Source of the DNA: Syntrophomonas sp. UBA4911 | Lineage (GTDB): Bacteria; Bacillota; Syntrophomonadia; Syntrophomonadales; Syntrophomonadaceae | Length of the DNA stretch: 28,802 nucleotides | Assembly (NCBI GenBank): GCA_002398105.1 | Contig: DHCD01000064.1 | Coordinates: 3,844-32,645 of the forward strand | Reading direction: 5' to 3' | In this document: positions 16,588 to 24,207 of the stretch, piece by piece | Layout of the letters: each line of letters starts with the position of its first letter | Numbering within the stretch: position 1 is the first letter of the stretch | Program-made: the position numbers and the translations under genes | The notes under the pieces: generated by a model | The model's input: the letters and a program-made list of their open reading frames with translations, nothing else | What the model was told of the DNA's origin: nothing | Database searches by the model: none

Positions 16588-16974
16588 TTAAAAAACTTCC
16601 ACTTCCATTTTTATCCGCACTTCCTGCTCCGGAAACTGATCAAAAAAGCTCAATATATTCCTTACCATGCCGGTTGTGCCTACTGTATCCAAAGAGAACC
16701 GCAGGCTGCTGCTGCCGGCATCATTAGGTTCAATGGCCCCACCGGGCGTTTCCTCAGCCATATGATCAGACGGGGCTTTTTTCTTAGGCTGGTTATTTGA
16801 ATTGCCTTTGCGGGCTAAAGGCAGGCCGACTTCATGTGCCATTTGGTAAAAAAGAGAGCGGGTAATGCCCCATTGTTCCATTATCTCTTTAACGCTATGT
16901 TCAGCCCTGATTTCGTTCAGGTAATCCCGCTTCTGGTCATTGGACAATTTGTTAAATTCGGAAAAAGAAATCAA
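16588..16974 (-). CDS. Small HTH-like protein of unknown function
   Basis: A 128-residue protein that I do not recognise. Residues 26-50 (AEHSVKEIMEQWGITRSLFY and onward) look like a helix-turn-helix of the kind in small DNA-binding or DNA-tethered proteins. A polar, lysine- and glycine-rich linker spans about 52-88. The C-terminus (RFSLDTVGTTGMVRNI, then FDQFPEQEVRIKMEVEVF) resembles a small alpha/beta dimer-like module ending in a charged strand. The start is TTG 16974, with GGGAGG eight bases upstream; an extended -10 promoter lies at 17020. It is a single gene between moeA (convergent) and an RNA methyltransferase (same strand, 166 bases upstream). Alternatives are a phage- or plasmid-type accessory DNA-binding protein or a regulator of unknown target. 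Confidence 0.65.
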   Translation of the reverse strand: MISFSEFNKLSNDQKRDYLNEIRAEHSVKEIMEQWGITRSLFYQMAHEVGLPLARKGNSNNQPKKKAPSDHMAEETPGGAIEPNDAGSSSLRFSLDTVGTTGMVRNILSFFDQFPEQEVRIKMEVEVF

Positions 16975-17019
16975 TTCAATATCCTCCCGGCAGTTTGTAT
17001 TTTATTAAATAATCTCCTA

Positions 17020-17028
17020 TTTATACCA
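17020..17028 (-). promoter_or_regulatory. Extended -10 promoter of the small HTH-like gene
   Basis: Minus-strand bases read TGGTATAAA, that is TGn followed by a five-of-six match to TATAAT. It lies 46 bases before the TTG start, leaving room for the GGGAGG ribosome binding site. No clear -35 is visible. Confidence 0.4.
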
Positions 17029-17140
17029 TATTTATACATGGAGCCGGGTAGAATGATTATCTCTTGCCGTACAGGATTTAAAATACTTCAGAATAGCAAT
17101 TCGGGACTGGATAATTGGGGGGATTCGACCGCTGCCGCTG

Positions 17141-18289
17141 TTATTCCATCGGTTTTTCAGGGGGACGGGGACCATAAAACTGATAATAATAGCATTGGAT
17201 GCGCCCGTTATATAATTTGCGCTTACGGTCTGCCGGTCGGCCGTATAAACTTTCAAATCGTTGGTGAGCCGTAAGTATGTAAATAGACCAACTATCCAGA
17301 GCTTTAAAAATTCTTCCCATTTCCTTATATAATTCCGCTACCGTCGCCTTATCTTCCAAGCGCTCCCCGTACGGAGGGTTGCAGATAATACAGCCGTACT
17401 TATCGCGGCTGCTCACTGCTGAAACCGGCATTTGCTGAAAATGTATATGCTCTGCCACCCCGGCCTGGCGGGCATGATAACGGGCCAGGCTTAACACTTC
17501 CTTATCTATATCAGTTCCACGAATAGACAGCTTTGTTTCCCGCTTGATTTGGTCATGAGCTTCATTTCGAGCCCATTGCCAGCATTTTTTAGATAATACC
17601 GGCCATTTTTCCGCGGCAAACTCCCGTTTTAAACCTGGAGCCAAATTAAGCCCTGTCATAGCAGCCTCAATGGGAATAGTACCGGAACCGCAAAAGGGAT
17701 CCAGCAACAACCGGCCCTTATCCCAGTAGCTCAAATCAATCAAAGCGGCAGCCAAAGTCTCCTTCAAAGGTGCGGGAGCGCTTAACTTGCGGTATCCTCG
17801 CTTATGCAGACCGGTGCCGCTGGTATCAAGAGTAAGGGTCACAATATCTTTTAATAAAGCCACTTCAATAGTATAGCGGGCGCCGGTTTCAGGAAACCAT
17901 TGTAAGCGATAGCGCTCTTTCATCTTCTCGACCACCGCTTTTTTCACAATAGCCTGGCAATCCGATACACTGAATAGCTGCGACTTGATTGATTTCCCTT
18001 CAACCGGGAAATTGCCATCCTGCGGAATCCAATCGGGCCAGGGTAAAGCCCGGGTATTTTGAAACAATTCTTCAAAGGAACGGGCAGGGAATTCACCCAT
18101 CTTAACCAGAATCCGGTCGGCGCATCGCAACCATAGATTAAGCCGGGGGATAGCGTCCAGGTCTGCCCGGATAGTAACCCGGCCGTTTTCTACGGTAATA
18201 TCGTTGTAGCCCAGACGAGTGACCTCGCGGGCTACAATAGCTTCTAACCCAAAACCGGCCGTGGCAATTAATTCAATTTCTTTTTTCAT
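17141..18289 (-). CDS. THUMP-domain class I SAM-dependent RNA methyltransferase (RlmL/YpsC type)
   Basis: A 382-residue protein. Residues 1-160 form the N-terminal ferredoxin-like and THUMP RNA-binding region, and 165-375 the methyltransferase domain. The SAM-binding loop is LLDPFCGSGTIPIEAA (195-210) and the catalytic motif is NPPYGERL (304-311), the NPPY form used for N2-methylation of guanine. This corresponds to Bacillus YpsC and to the N-terminal half of E. coli RlmKL, which makes m2G2445 in 23S rRNA. Start ATG 18289 has AGGTGA five bases upstream. There is no terminator between its stop and the downstream small gene, but that gene seems to have its own promoter. Confidence 0.92.
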   Translation of the reverse strand: MKKEIELIATAGFGLEAIVAREVTRLGYNDITVENGRVTIRADLDAIPRLNLWLRCADRILVKMGEFPARSFEELFQNTRALPWPDWIPQDGNFPVEGKSIKSQLFSVSDCQAIVKKAVVEKMKERYRLQWFPETGARYTIEVALLKDIVTLTLDTSGTGLHKRGYRKLSAPAPLKETLAAALIDLSYWDKGRLLLDPFCGSGTIPIEAAMTGLNLAPGLKREFAAEKWPVLSKKCWQWARNEAHDQIKRETKLSIRGTDIDKEVLSLARYHARQAGVAEHIHFQQMPVSAVSSRDKYGCIICNPPYGERLEDKATVAELYKEMGRIFKALDSWSIYILTAHQRFESLYGRPADRKRKLYNGRIQCYYYQFYGPRPPEKPME

Positions 18290-18397
18290 TCGTTCACCTG
18301 TTGTCGTTAATATGCTAAATCATATTCTGCCAAGAATCATTAATTAAATACCTGCCGGGCGCTATCAAGCCTTCAGACGATAAGAGAAAGAGGCATT

Positions 18398-18432
18398 AAA
18401 CTGGGGGATGGTCTGTATTCATCCCCCAGTTT
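18398..18432 (-). terminator. Hairpin after the chemoreceptor gene
   Basis: AAACTGGGGGAT and ATCCCCCAGTTT form a perfect 12-base-pair stem with an 11-base loop, 47 bases after the chemoreceptor stop. Downstream on the minus strand the sequence is pyrimidine-rich (CCTCTTTCTCTT) but lacks a pure T-run, so intrinsic termination is likely but not certain. Confidence 0.65.
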
Positions 18433-18478
18433 CCCGATAGTATTTAAATGAGGGTCCTGTGGTTTAAAGTTGATTGAA

Positions 18479-19633
18479 CTACATTTGCTGGGCCATTTTT
18501 TCAAGTGTTTCCGACATGGCTCTAATTTCTTCGACACTGGCGGAGATCTCTTCGGTAGCCGCCGCCTGTTCCTGGCTGGCATCAAGATTAAGTTGACTCT
18601 TATTCACGGTATCGGCAACATTGTTCTTGATTTCGGTGATAAGCTCGCGAATACTTATTACCGTTTGCTTGGATTCGTCAGACAGCTTTCTGATCTCTTC
18701 TGCCACTACGCCAAAACCACGCCCCGCCTCTCCGGCCCGGGCCGCTTCTATAGCGGCATTAAGTCCGAGCATCTTGGTTTCGTCCGCTATCTGCTTAATA
18801 AATGCCAGTACGTCAGTTATTTCATCCGCCATTTTGTTGACCCCGTCAATGGTGGTATTCAAGTCTTGTTCATTAATATTAATCTGCGAAGCTGACGCGG
18901 CTAATTCCTCAATTACTCCTGACATCTCCTCCAGGCCGCTGGCCAGATTAACTGACAATTGACGTAATTCCAGGGCCCTTTGTTTGGGCATGATTATATT
19001 TAGGGCGGCTACCACCTTGTTATTATCATCTGAATCAAGACAGGGACTGCTCATAATTAAGACCGGTACCCCGTAAACACTTTCCTTTACTTCATTGACC
19101 GCCAATTTACCGGTATTAATAGCAGTCCAATTGGCGGACCAGCTCTCTTTGATGGGATCGCCTATCTGTATGCTGGAAACATCAAACTGTTCTGAGGGTT
19201 GTCTATAAGCAACCTTTTCCAAATCGCTCATATAAAAAAATGCGCCTTCCGGGAACATATTAGCTATCATAGGAGCAAAATCATTGAACGAACGGGCAAT
19301 GGAATGCAGGCGAGGCAGAATCAGCATCGCGCTACCAACTGTTTCGTCATTATCCAAAACAGGTACGGCATAGGTTAGTAATCTTATTCCATAGACATTA
19401 CGCGGGATTTCGACCATCTCTTCCCGGCGATTCCGTATGCAGTTATAAGCCGCTCCACCGGCTTTAAGCTCACTGCCCGGGTTGAATTCTTCAACTTCCA
19501 GCCCGTCGGAGCTAACCTTCCAGGTAATTTTCTCCTGGTCCGATATTACTGCCATGGCACCACCTGGAATTTTATTAACCAGAAATGAGGAAACTTCTTT
19601 AAACACATCAATCTTTTCAACGGTTATAGCCAC
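18479..19633 (-). CDS. Soluble methyl-accepting chemotaxis protein with duplicated sensor domain
   Basis: A 384-residue receptor with no transmembrane segment, so cytoplasmic. Residues 27-110 and 131-218 are two copies of one PAS/GAF-like unit: both contain SDxEK, a conserved VYG segment (80-82 and 187-189), and a strand ending in IxP. Residues 225-384 form the signalling domain; the tip sequence is KMLGLNAAIEAARAGEAGRG (287-306) followed by FGVVAEEIRKLS. The signalling hairpin is short compared with standard receptors. Start is GTG 19633 with AAGGGGG about eight bases upstream. No chemotaxis gene adjoins it. The ligand is unknown; a cytoplasmic metabolite or redox state is plausible. A strong hairpin ends the gene. 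Confidence 0.92.
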   Translation of the reverse strand: MAITVEKIDVFKEVSSFLVNKIPGGAMAVISDQEKITWKVSSDGLEVEEFNPGSELKAGGAAYNCIRNRREEMVEIPRNVYGIRLLTYAVPVLDNDETVGSAMLILPRLHSIARSFNDFAPMIANMFPEGAFFYMSDLEKVAYRQPSEQFDVSSIQIGDPIKESWSANWTAINTGKLAVNEVKESVYGVPVLIMSSPCLDSDDNNKVVAALNIIMPKQRALELRQLSVNLASGLEEMSGVIEELAASASQININEQDLNTTIDGVNKMADEITDVLAFIKQIADETKMLGLNAAIEAARAGEAGRGFGVVAEEIRKLSDESKQTVISIRELITEIKNNVADTVNKSQLNLDASQEQAAATEEISASVEEIRAMSETLEKMAQQM

Positions 19634-19702
19634 AATTATTCCCCCTTACACTAGTTTGACTTTAAGCCTAATCCTTTTCCGCTTTAAGAACCCCTCGCCT
19701 CC

Positions 19703-19775
19703 TTCTTTCTATATTCAATCCGAGATTGCCCAAATCAATCATAGCCCAAAATTCAATTCTTTCTATATCCAATCC
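19703..19775. repeat. Pair of 19-base direct repeats upstream of the chemoreceptor
   Basis: TTCTTTCTATATTCAATCC at 19703-19721 recurs at 19757-19775 with one change (18 of 19 match). The copies start 54 bases apart and lie 70-142 bases upstream of the chemoreceptor start. They may be two binding sites for one regulator. Confidence 0.7.
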
Positions 19776-20156
19776 CGGGGCATTCTCCCCCAGACCTTGG
19801 AATATTAAATATTTCCGGTAATGACTGTACCTTCTGAGTTCTTGACTATGACGAACAGCATAAAGAACATACTTTTCGCCGGAGAATCAGATTATACGAA
19901 TAAATTATACCTCATAATCCATTTCTTCCTAATAGGACAAAAGGCCCTATATGTTAAAGTTATGGATTTTTTAAGGGTATAGTTTTGTGACTGCATTGGG
20001 TGGTAAGTATCATACTATTATTTGGTAAATATGACCAACCAGGGGAAACAAGGATTTACCATGATAGGCCTTTATCTCCTATATATAACCCATTTAAACA
20101 GCCTGGTTGCTAAGTTATGCTTGGGTTTCCTCTGCTTTTCCGCAGCTCCTGAACCA

Positions 20157-20184
20157 TGAACAATAAAATGGGAAGAGGTATAAT
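20157..20184 (+). promoter_or_regulatory. Probable sigma-A promoter of the GNAT-like gene
   Basis: A -35-like TGAACA (20157-20162) and a perfect TATAAT (20179-20184) are separated by 16 bases. A short dyad AGCTCCGGGAGCT follows in the leader. The ribosome binding site AGGAAGGTG and the start codon lie about 40 bases downstream. Confidence 0.5.
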
Positions 20185-20226
20185 TAAGTAAAGCTCCGGG
20201 AGCTATTATAATAGGAAGGTGAAATA

Positions 20227-20817
20227 ATGGATGAACCAGCATGTACAACAGGGTGTGCTGCGGTTCAAGATATTCCGGCGATAATCAGTTTTGAAAAGAG
20301 GTATTTTGATACCTGCTGGCAGTCTAAGCCCGATACGTTGAAAAGCCTGATTGAAAAAAATCCCATGATGTTTCGGTTGTGTAAAGTGGATGATACCTTA
20401 AAAGGTTACTATGGAGTTCTTCCGTTGCCCCATCACATATGGCAAAAAACTCTTAAAGGCCAAATACTGGAAGAGGATGTTATGCCTTATATTATACCCT
20501 TTGAGGCGCCTGAGGTTTACCTTTATATATATTCGGTAATCGTAGATGTGGCAGATAACCGGCATAAGACCTATACCCGGGAACTTATTGACGACTTTGC
20601 CCGTAATTTCATCCTGGGGCAGAAATTTAAAGCGGTAGGCGCCTTCACCGTTTCCGAAGGCGGCAGAAGATTAGTGGAACGTTCCCACTTTCTCTACAAA
20701 GGCGGTTTTCGTGGTAATAACGGTATATATGTAAGGTCTTACGCCATAAAAAGAGAAAGTTTGCTGCAACAAGTCTTGAAAAGTAGAGAACTGCGCATCA
20801 AAAAACGCATCGCCTAA
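20227..20817 (+). CDS. GNAT-like acyltransferase family protein
   Basis: A 196-residue protein with a GNAT-like pattern. The N-terminus resembles an acceptor-side strand-helix pair (AAVQDIPAIISFEKRYFD). The central strands LKGYYGVLPLP and YLYIYSVIVDVADNRHKTYT match the beta4-beta5 region followed by the acetyl-CoA pyrophosphate-loop position, though the usual Q/RxxGxG/A motif is degenerate. The helix LIDDFARNFI and the strand FKAVGAFTVSEGGRRLVERS follow the fold. The C-terminus is basic (KSRELRIKKRIA). Start ATG 20227 has AGGAAGGTG seven bases upstream. It is a single-gene unit with its own promoter and terminator. The substrate and even catalytic activity are uncertain; the weak CoA loop could mean a divergent or inactive enzyme. 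Confidence 0.6.
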   Translation: MDEPACTTGCAAVQDIPAIISFEKRYFDTCWQSKPDTLKSLIEKNPMMFRLCKVDDTLKGYYGVLPLPHHIWQKTLKGQILEEDVMPYIIPFEAPEVYLYIYSVIVDVADNRHKTYTRELIDDFARNFILGQKFKAVGAFTVSEGGRRLVERSHFLYKGGFRGNNGIYVRSYAIKRESLLQQVLKSRELRIKKRIA

Positions 20818-20839
20818 AGCAATATACACCCTTACCAAA

Positions 20840-20876
20840 ATGGCAGAAGGAATATTCCTCCTGCCATCTTTATATA
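20840..20876. terminator. Bidirectional hairpin between convergent genes
   Basis: ATGGCAG pairs with CTGCCAT, and the interior AGGAATATTCCT is itself a palindrome, so a long hairpin forms. A T-rich tail (CTTTATATATTT) follows on the plus strand and TTTTGG on the minus strand. It lies between the GNAT stop at 20817 and the tartrate dehydratase stop at 20916. Confidence 0.65.
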
Positions 20877-20915
20877 TTTCCCAGTAGCTTGGGCCGGATT
20901 CATCCAACTCCAGGA

Positions 20916-21533
20916 CTACTCCAAATAATCAACGTATTGGCAGATCTCAGGTACGATCCGATCCTTTTCAGCATTGAAATTCTTTTTATTGTTTTCAAAA
21001 AGGTTATTTCCTCTGGTATCAATCGAAACCAATAAGGGCCCGAAATCTTTTACCCGCATCACCCACATTGCTTCCGGCATGCCTAAATCCAGCCATTCTA
21101 CCGTTTCCACTTCTTCTACCTGGCTGGCGGCCAGCACGGCACATCCGCCTGGAAATACCGCATGAATCGCTTTGTGGACTTTACAGCCTTCCGCGGTTTT
21201 TTCTCCCATTCCGCCTTTACCGATAATCAGTTTAACCCCGGTTGCGCCTATAAATTCTTTTTCATATTTTTCCATGCGCATACTTGTGGTCGGGCCGATG
21301 GAAATAACCTCGTATTTGTTTGATTCGCCCGGCCTTGCTTTCATAATAGGCCCGGCGTGAAAAATGGCTTTTCCCTCCAGATCAAGGGGCAATGGTTTAT
21401 GTTGTTTTATGAGGCGCTGATGAACGTCATCCCGGCTGGTGATCAGATAGCCATTCAAATAAATGATATCTCCGATTGCCAGAGATTCAATATCGTCATT
21501 CTTTATTGGGGTCGTCAGGGTTTTCGTACTCAT
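20916..21533 (-). CDS. ttdB: L(+)-tartrate dehydratase beta subunit
   Basis: A 205-residue subunit of a class I Fe-S hydro-lyase. With the alpha subunit it dehydrates L-tartrate to oxaloacetate. The whole sequence is close to E. coli TtdB as I know it: LTTPIK at the N-terminus, GDIIYLNGYLITSRD, GKAIFHAGPI, SIGPTTSMRM, GVKLIIGKGGMG, FPGGCAVLAASQVEEVE and DFGPLLVSIDTRGNN. The related fumarase beta subunit shares the fold but fewer of these phrases. Start ATG 21533 has AAAGGAG seven bases upstream and overlaps the alpha stop by four bases (ATGA), indicating translational coupling. Fumarase or mesaconase side activity cannot be excluded. Confidence 0.85.
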   Translation of the reverse strand: MSTKTLTTPIKNDDIESLAIGDIIYLNGYLITSRDDVHQRLIKQHKPLPLDLEGKAIFHAGPIMKARPGESNKYEVISIGPTTSMRMEKYEKEFIGATGVKLIIGKGGMGEKTAEGCKVHKAIHAVFPGGCAVLAASQVEEVETVEWLDLGMPEAMWVMRVKDFGPLLVSIDTRGNNLFENNKKNFNAEKDRIVPEICQYVDYLE

Positions 21534-22426
21534 AAGATCGCTCCTTTATGTGATAACATTTCGTATTCCAATTTTGAATTAATCTTAATGAGCGCCCTTC
21601 GGTGCGCCCAGCACCCGGTTGAGAGGCCGACGGCAATAGTGGCCGGATGACGCCCCGCCTGTTCAATATGCACGCCCATTACCGAACTTTTTCCGGTAAT
21701 GCCGCCAGGACCGATTTTGATTTGGTTGAGTCCGTTCTCTATCATGGATTCCAGTTCTGCGCCGCGGGGGTTGCTGTTATGGGTACCCAGCGGACGCAGC
21801 AGCGCTTTTTTGGAAAGTTTAGCCGCCACTTCTACGGAACCGGCGATGCCGATGCCGACCAAAAGAGGCGGACAGGCATTTATACCGTAAGAGGTGATCT
21901 GGTCAAATACGAATTTTACAACCCCCTCATAGCCCTCCAACGGCATTAAAACTTTGGCGGTCCCGGGAAGACTGCACCCGCCCCCGGCCATATACATATA
22001 GATTTTTACCTCGTCGTTATAGGGAACGACCTCCCAGTCAATCCATGGGATTCTGGTGCCGACATTATTGCCGGTATTTCTTTCATCAAATACTTCCACC
22101 ACGTTATGACGCAAAGGAGCATCCACCGTGGCCTTTTTTACGGCTTCACGCAGGCAATTCTCAATTTCGTCGATCAGCGGGAAGCGTGAGCCGACCTGCA
22201 CAAAATACTGAATAATGCCCGTATCCTGGCAACACGGTCTATCCAACTCATCCGCCATTTTTAAATCCGCAAACATGGCGTCGTAAAAGATCCGGGCCAT
22301 AGGCGTATCTTCTCTGGCCCTGAGTTCTTCCAGTTTGGCAACGACATCATCGGGAAGATGTTTGCCGGCATAGGCAGTAAATTTTGCCATAATGTCAATG
22401 AATTGGGCCCGTTGTATATTCAGCAT
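21530..22426 (-). CDS. ttdA: L(+)-tartrate dehydratase alpha subunit
   Basis: A 298-residue iron-sulfur subunit. The likely [4Fe-4S] ligands are C65/C66 in RPCCQDTG, C185 in INACPPLLVG and C272 in STGCWAHRR. The phrases MAGGGCSLPGTAKVLMP and EGYEGVVKFVFDQI are characteristic of TtdA and differ from the GSEN-type motif of fumarase alpha subunits, so tartrate dehydratase is preferred over fumarase. Start ATG 22426 has GGGAGG about 11 bases upstream. A longer frame reaches 22531 but only reads through a repeat tract and is rejected. No tartrate transporter or regulator is adjacent. In some anaerobes relatives act as fumarase or mesaconase, so the in vivo substrate is open. Confidence 0.85.
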   Translation of the reverse strand: MLNIQRAQFIDIMAKFTAYAGKHLPDDVVAKLEELRAREDTPMARIFYDAMFADLKMADELDRPCCQDTGIIQYFVQVGSRFPLIDEIENCLREAVKKATVDAPLRHNVVEVFDERNTGNNVGTRIPWIDWEVVPYNDEVKIYMYMAGGGCSLPGTAKVLMPLEGYEGVVKFVFDQITSYGINACPPLLVGIGIAGSVEVAAKLSKKALLRPLGTHNSNPRGAELESMIENGLNQIKIGPGGITGKSSVMGVHIEQAGRHPATIAVGLSTGCWAHRRALIKINSKLEYEMLSHKGAIL

Positions 22427-22490
22427 TATATCAATTTCCTCCCGTTTCTTTATTTGTATTTTAATCTTCATGGCCCTCAAAGCCGTACCC

Positions 22491-22545
22491 ACCGGGCATA
22501 GCCATGGGGCATACCCATGGGGCACAAGCAAGCAAGCAGGCAGGC
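22491..22545. repeat. Tandem 13-base repeats followed by a tetranucleotide run
   Basis: Three imperfect 13-base units start at 22491, 22504 and 22517, with core GGGCAYA. The last unit runs into five tetramers, (AAGC)3 then (AGGC)2, at 22526-22545. The tract is upstream of ttdA and could change length by replication slippage. Confidence 0.75.
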
Positions 22546-22586
22546 AACCAAGAATGAAAATAGTCCTACGGTTGCGCTATTTTTTT

Positions 22587-22680
22587 GACGCGGAATTCAG
22601 GGAACTTAGAGGGAAGAACGCGGAAGAGAACTTTAATAAATTCCGCGTATTTCCTTAAAAGATTCCGCGGTTTCCGCGTC
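22587..22680. repeat. Cluster of four CGCGGAA boxes in inverted orientation
   Basis: ACGCGGAA occurs at 22588 and 22618 and its complement form TTCCGCG at 22663 and 22672, with a further copy at 22641. ACGCGGAATT (22588-22597) is a perfect inverted repeat of AATTCCGCGT (22639-22648), and GACGCGGAA (22587-22595) pairs with TTCCGCGTC (22672-22680). The block could fold into a cruciform-like or RNA structure and resembles a dispersed intergenic repeat. With the tandem repeats it fills most of the 371-base gap between nuoN and ttdA (22427-22797), in which no gene is seen. Confidence 0.7.
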
Positions 22681-22726
22681 TAATGAATCTTTGTAGTTGC
22701 GCGTCTATTTTCATATTAATTCTGTA

Positions 22727-22760
22727 CATAAATGGCGGCTCTTAAGCGCCGCCATTTATG
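22727..22760 (-). terminator. Strong hairpin after nuoN
   Basis: CATAAATGGCGGC pairs perfectly with GCCGCCATTTATG (13 base pairs) around an eight-base loop, 38 bases after the nuoN stop. There is no T-run afterwards, so it may stabilise the 3' end of the nuo transcript or need Rho. Confidence 0.6.
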
Positions 22761-22797
22761 CAATCATTGCAATATAAAACCAGCCCTTTCAGGGTCC

Positions 22798-24207
22798 TTA
22801 GAATAATTGGATCGCGGTCTGCGCCAGGGCTGATAAAGGCGCCGGGTAAACCCCGATCAGCACGGTAGCGGCGAGGCATATCCACAAGGCCACTCGGGTG
22901 GAAGTATCGGGTTTAATCGGAGTCATATCATCGTTAGTGCCGATATACATAGCTTTGGCTACCATCAGATAGTAGTAAACCGATACCATACTCATCAGCA
23001 AGCCCACAAAAGCCAGCCAGAGATAGCCGGCGCCGATAGCTCCGGAAAAGAGATAGAATTTGCCTACGAACCCCGCCAGAGGCGGTATACCCGCCAGTGA
23101 TAATAAACAAACGGTCATAATGGCGGCCAGCATAGGCGAACGTTTGCCCAAGGCTTTAAAAGCCTCAATACTGGTACTGCCGGTCTCTACCTCCACTGCC
23201 GTAGCTACGGCAAAAGCTCCCAGGTTGGAGAAGACATAGAGCATGGCATAGAATAGTACCCCTTTCAGGCCATATTCATTTCCCGCTACCATACCCACCA
23301 GGATATAACCTGCCTGAGCAATGCTGGAGTAGGCCAGCAGGCGCTTGATATCCGTCTGCACCAGAGCCACCAGATTGCCCAGTATAATGGTGCAGGCCGC
23401 CAGTACCGCAAGCACCAGCCCCCACTCAAACTGGGGCAGGGGAAGGGCCAGCATAAATACCCGGACAAAAGCCGCAAATGCGGCAGCCTTAGAACCTACC
23501 GCCAGAAAAGCCGTGACCGGAATGGGAGCCCCCTGGTAAATATCCGGGGCCCACATATGAAAAGGAACCAGCGACAGCTTGAAGGCAAAGCCTGCTATCA
23601 TGAGAATTATTCCGGCCACCATAGCCGGCTGGAACTGCATATGGCCGGCTATTTCGCTGATGACCGTAGTTCCACTGACAGCATAGACCAGGCTTATGCC
23701 AAAAAGTAACACCGCAGACGATATGGCTCCCAGGATGAGATATTTCAGTCCCGCTTCCACCGAAAGCTCATTGTTCAGCAAATAAGCGGTCAAAATATAG
23801 AAACTTATGGTCATTAACTCCAGACCGATATACAAAGTAATCAACTCACCGGCCGCAGCCATTACCACCATACCCAGAAGAGCAAAAACCAGGAAACTGT
23901 AGAATTCGTTGGCCCGCCGCCCCAAACGCTGGATATAAGCGGACCCGCTCAGGACAACCAGGAGTCCGGCCAGAATGAACAACAGCTTAAAAAAACTGCC
24001 ATAGCTGTCTGCCTGGTACACTCCGTTAAACAGCGCCTCTTCCTGACCAAAACCGGCGGCGCTGAGCAATAAGGCTATTACTAGTCCCAGGAAAGTGACC
24101 GTCCCCATAATTCCCCTGCCCTTATGGGGGAGCAACAGACCAAGGACCAGCAGTAAAAGGCCCAGCAGGGCAATTTCTATTTCCGGTGCCAGCATGCTGA
24201 TCTGCAT
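22798..24207 (-). CDS. nuoN: NADH-quinone oxidoreductase subunit N
   Basis: A 469-residue antiporter-like membrane subunit of complex I with about fourteen helices. It contributes one proton channel. The family signature PFHMWAPDIYQGAPIPVTAF is followed by the helix with the channel lysine (VGSKAAAF), and SSIAQAGYILVGM and SLAGIPPLAGFVGKFYLF are typical NuoN segments. Start ATG 24207 shares one base with the nuoM stop (TAATG), showing tight coupling; GGGGGG lies eight bases before it. It is the last gene of the run. Confidence 0.96.
   Translation of the reverse strand: MQISMLAPEIEIALLGLLLLVLGLLLPHKGRGIMGTVTFLGLVIALLLSAAGFGQEEALFNGVYQADSYGSFFKLLFILAGLLVVLSGSAYIQRLGRRANEFYSFLVFALLGMVVMAAAGELITLYIGLELMTISFYILTAYLLNNELSVEAGLKYLILGAISSAVLLFGISLVYAVSGTTVISEIAGHMQFQPAMVAGIILMIAGFAFKLSLVPFHMWAPDIYQGAPIPVTAFLAVGSKAAAFAAFVRVFMLALPLPQFEWGLVLAVLAACTIILGNLVALVQTDIKRLLAYSSIAQAGYILVGMVAGNEYGLKGVLFYAMLYVFSNLGAFAVATAVEVETGSTSIEAFKALGKRSPMLAAIMTVCLLSLAGIPPLAGFVGKFYLFSGAIGAGYLWLAFVGLLMSMVSVYYYLMVAKAMYIGTNDDMTPIKPDTSTRVALWICLAATVLIGVYPAPLSALAQTAIQLF

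Larger units (their letters stand above)
19634..20226. other. Gene-free region with repeats and promoter elements
   Basis: This 593-base divergent region holds no convincing gene. It contains a 19-base direct repeat near the chemoreceptor start (19703 and 19757), the dyad TTGGT (20022-20026) with ACCAA (20034-20038), the longer inverted pairs TGGTAAAT (20023) with ATTTACCA (20054) and CAACCAGG (20036) with CCTGGTTG (20102), and a promoter for the GNAT gene near 20157-20184. It must carry the promoters of both divergent genes. The wealth of dyads suggests regulation or RNA structure, but no known riboswitch was recognised. Confidence 0.6.

Noticed and set aside
20916..22426. Annotation as fumarase alpha and beta
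   Set aside because: The alpha subunit lacks the GSEN-type motif and carries TtdA-specific phrases; fumarase is kept only as an alternative activity.
22427..22531. N-terminal extension of the tartrate dehydratase alpha subunit
   Set aside because: The extra residues only translate the tandem repeat tract and lack a ribosome binding site; ATG 22426 fits relatives.
22491..22680. CRISPR array
   Set aside because: Units are 13 bases or shorter, without unique spacers of constant length, and no cas gene is nearby.
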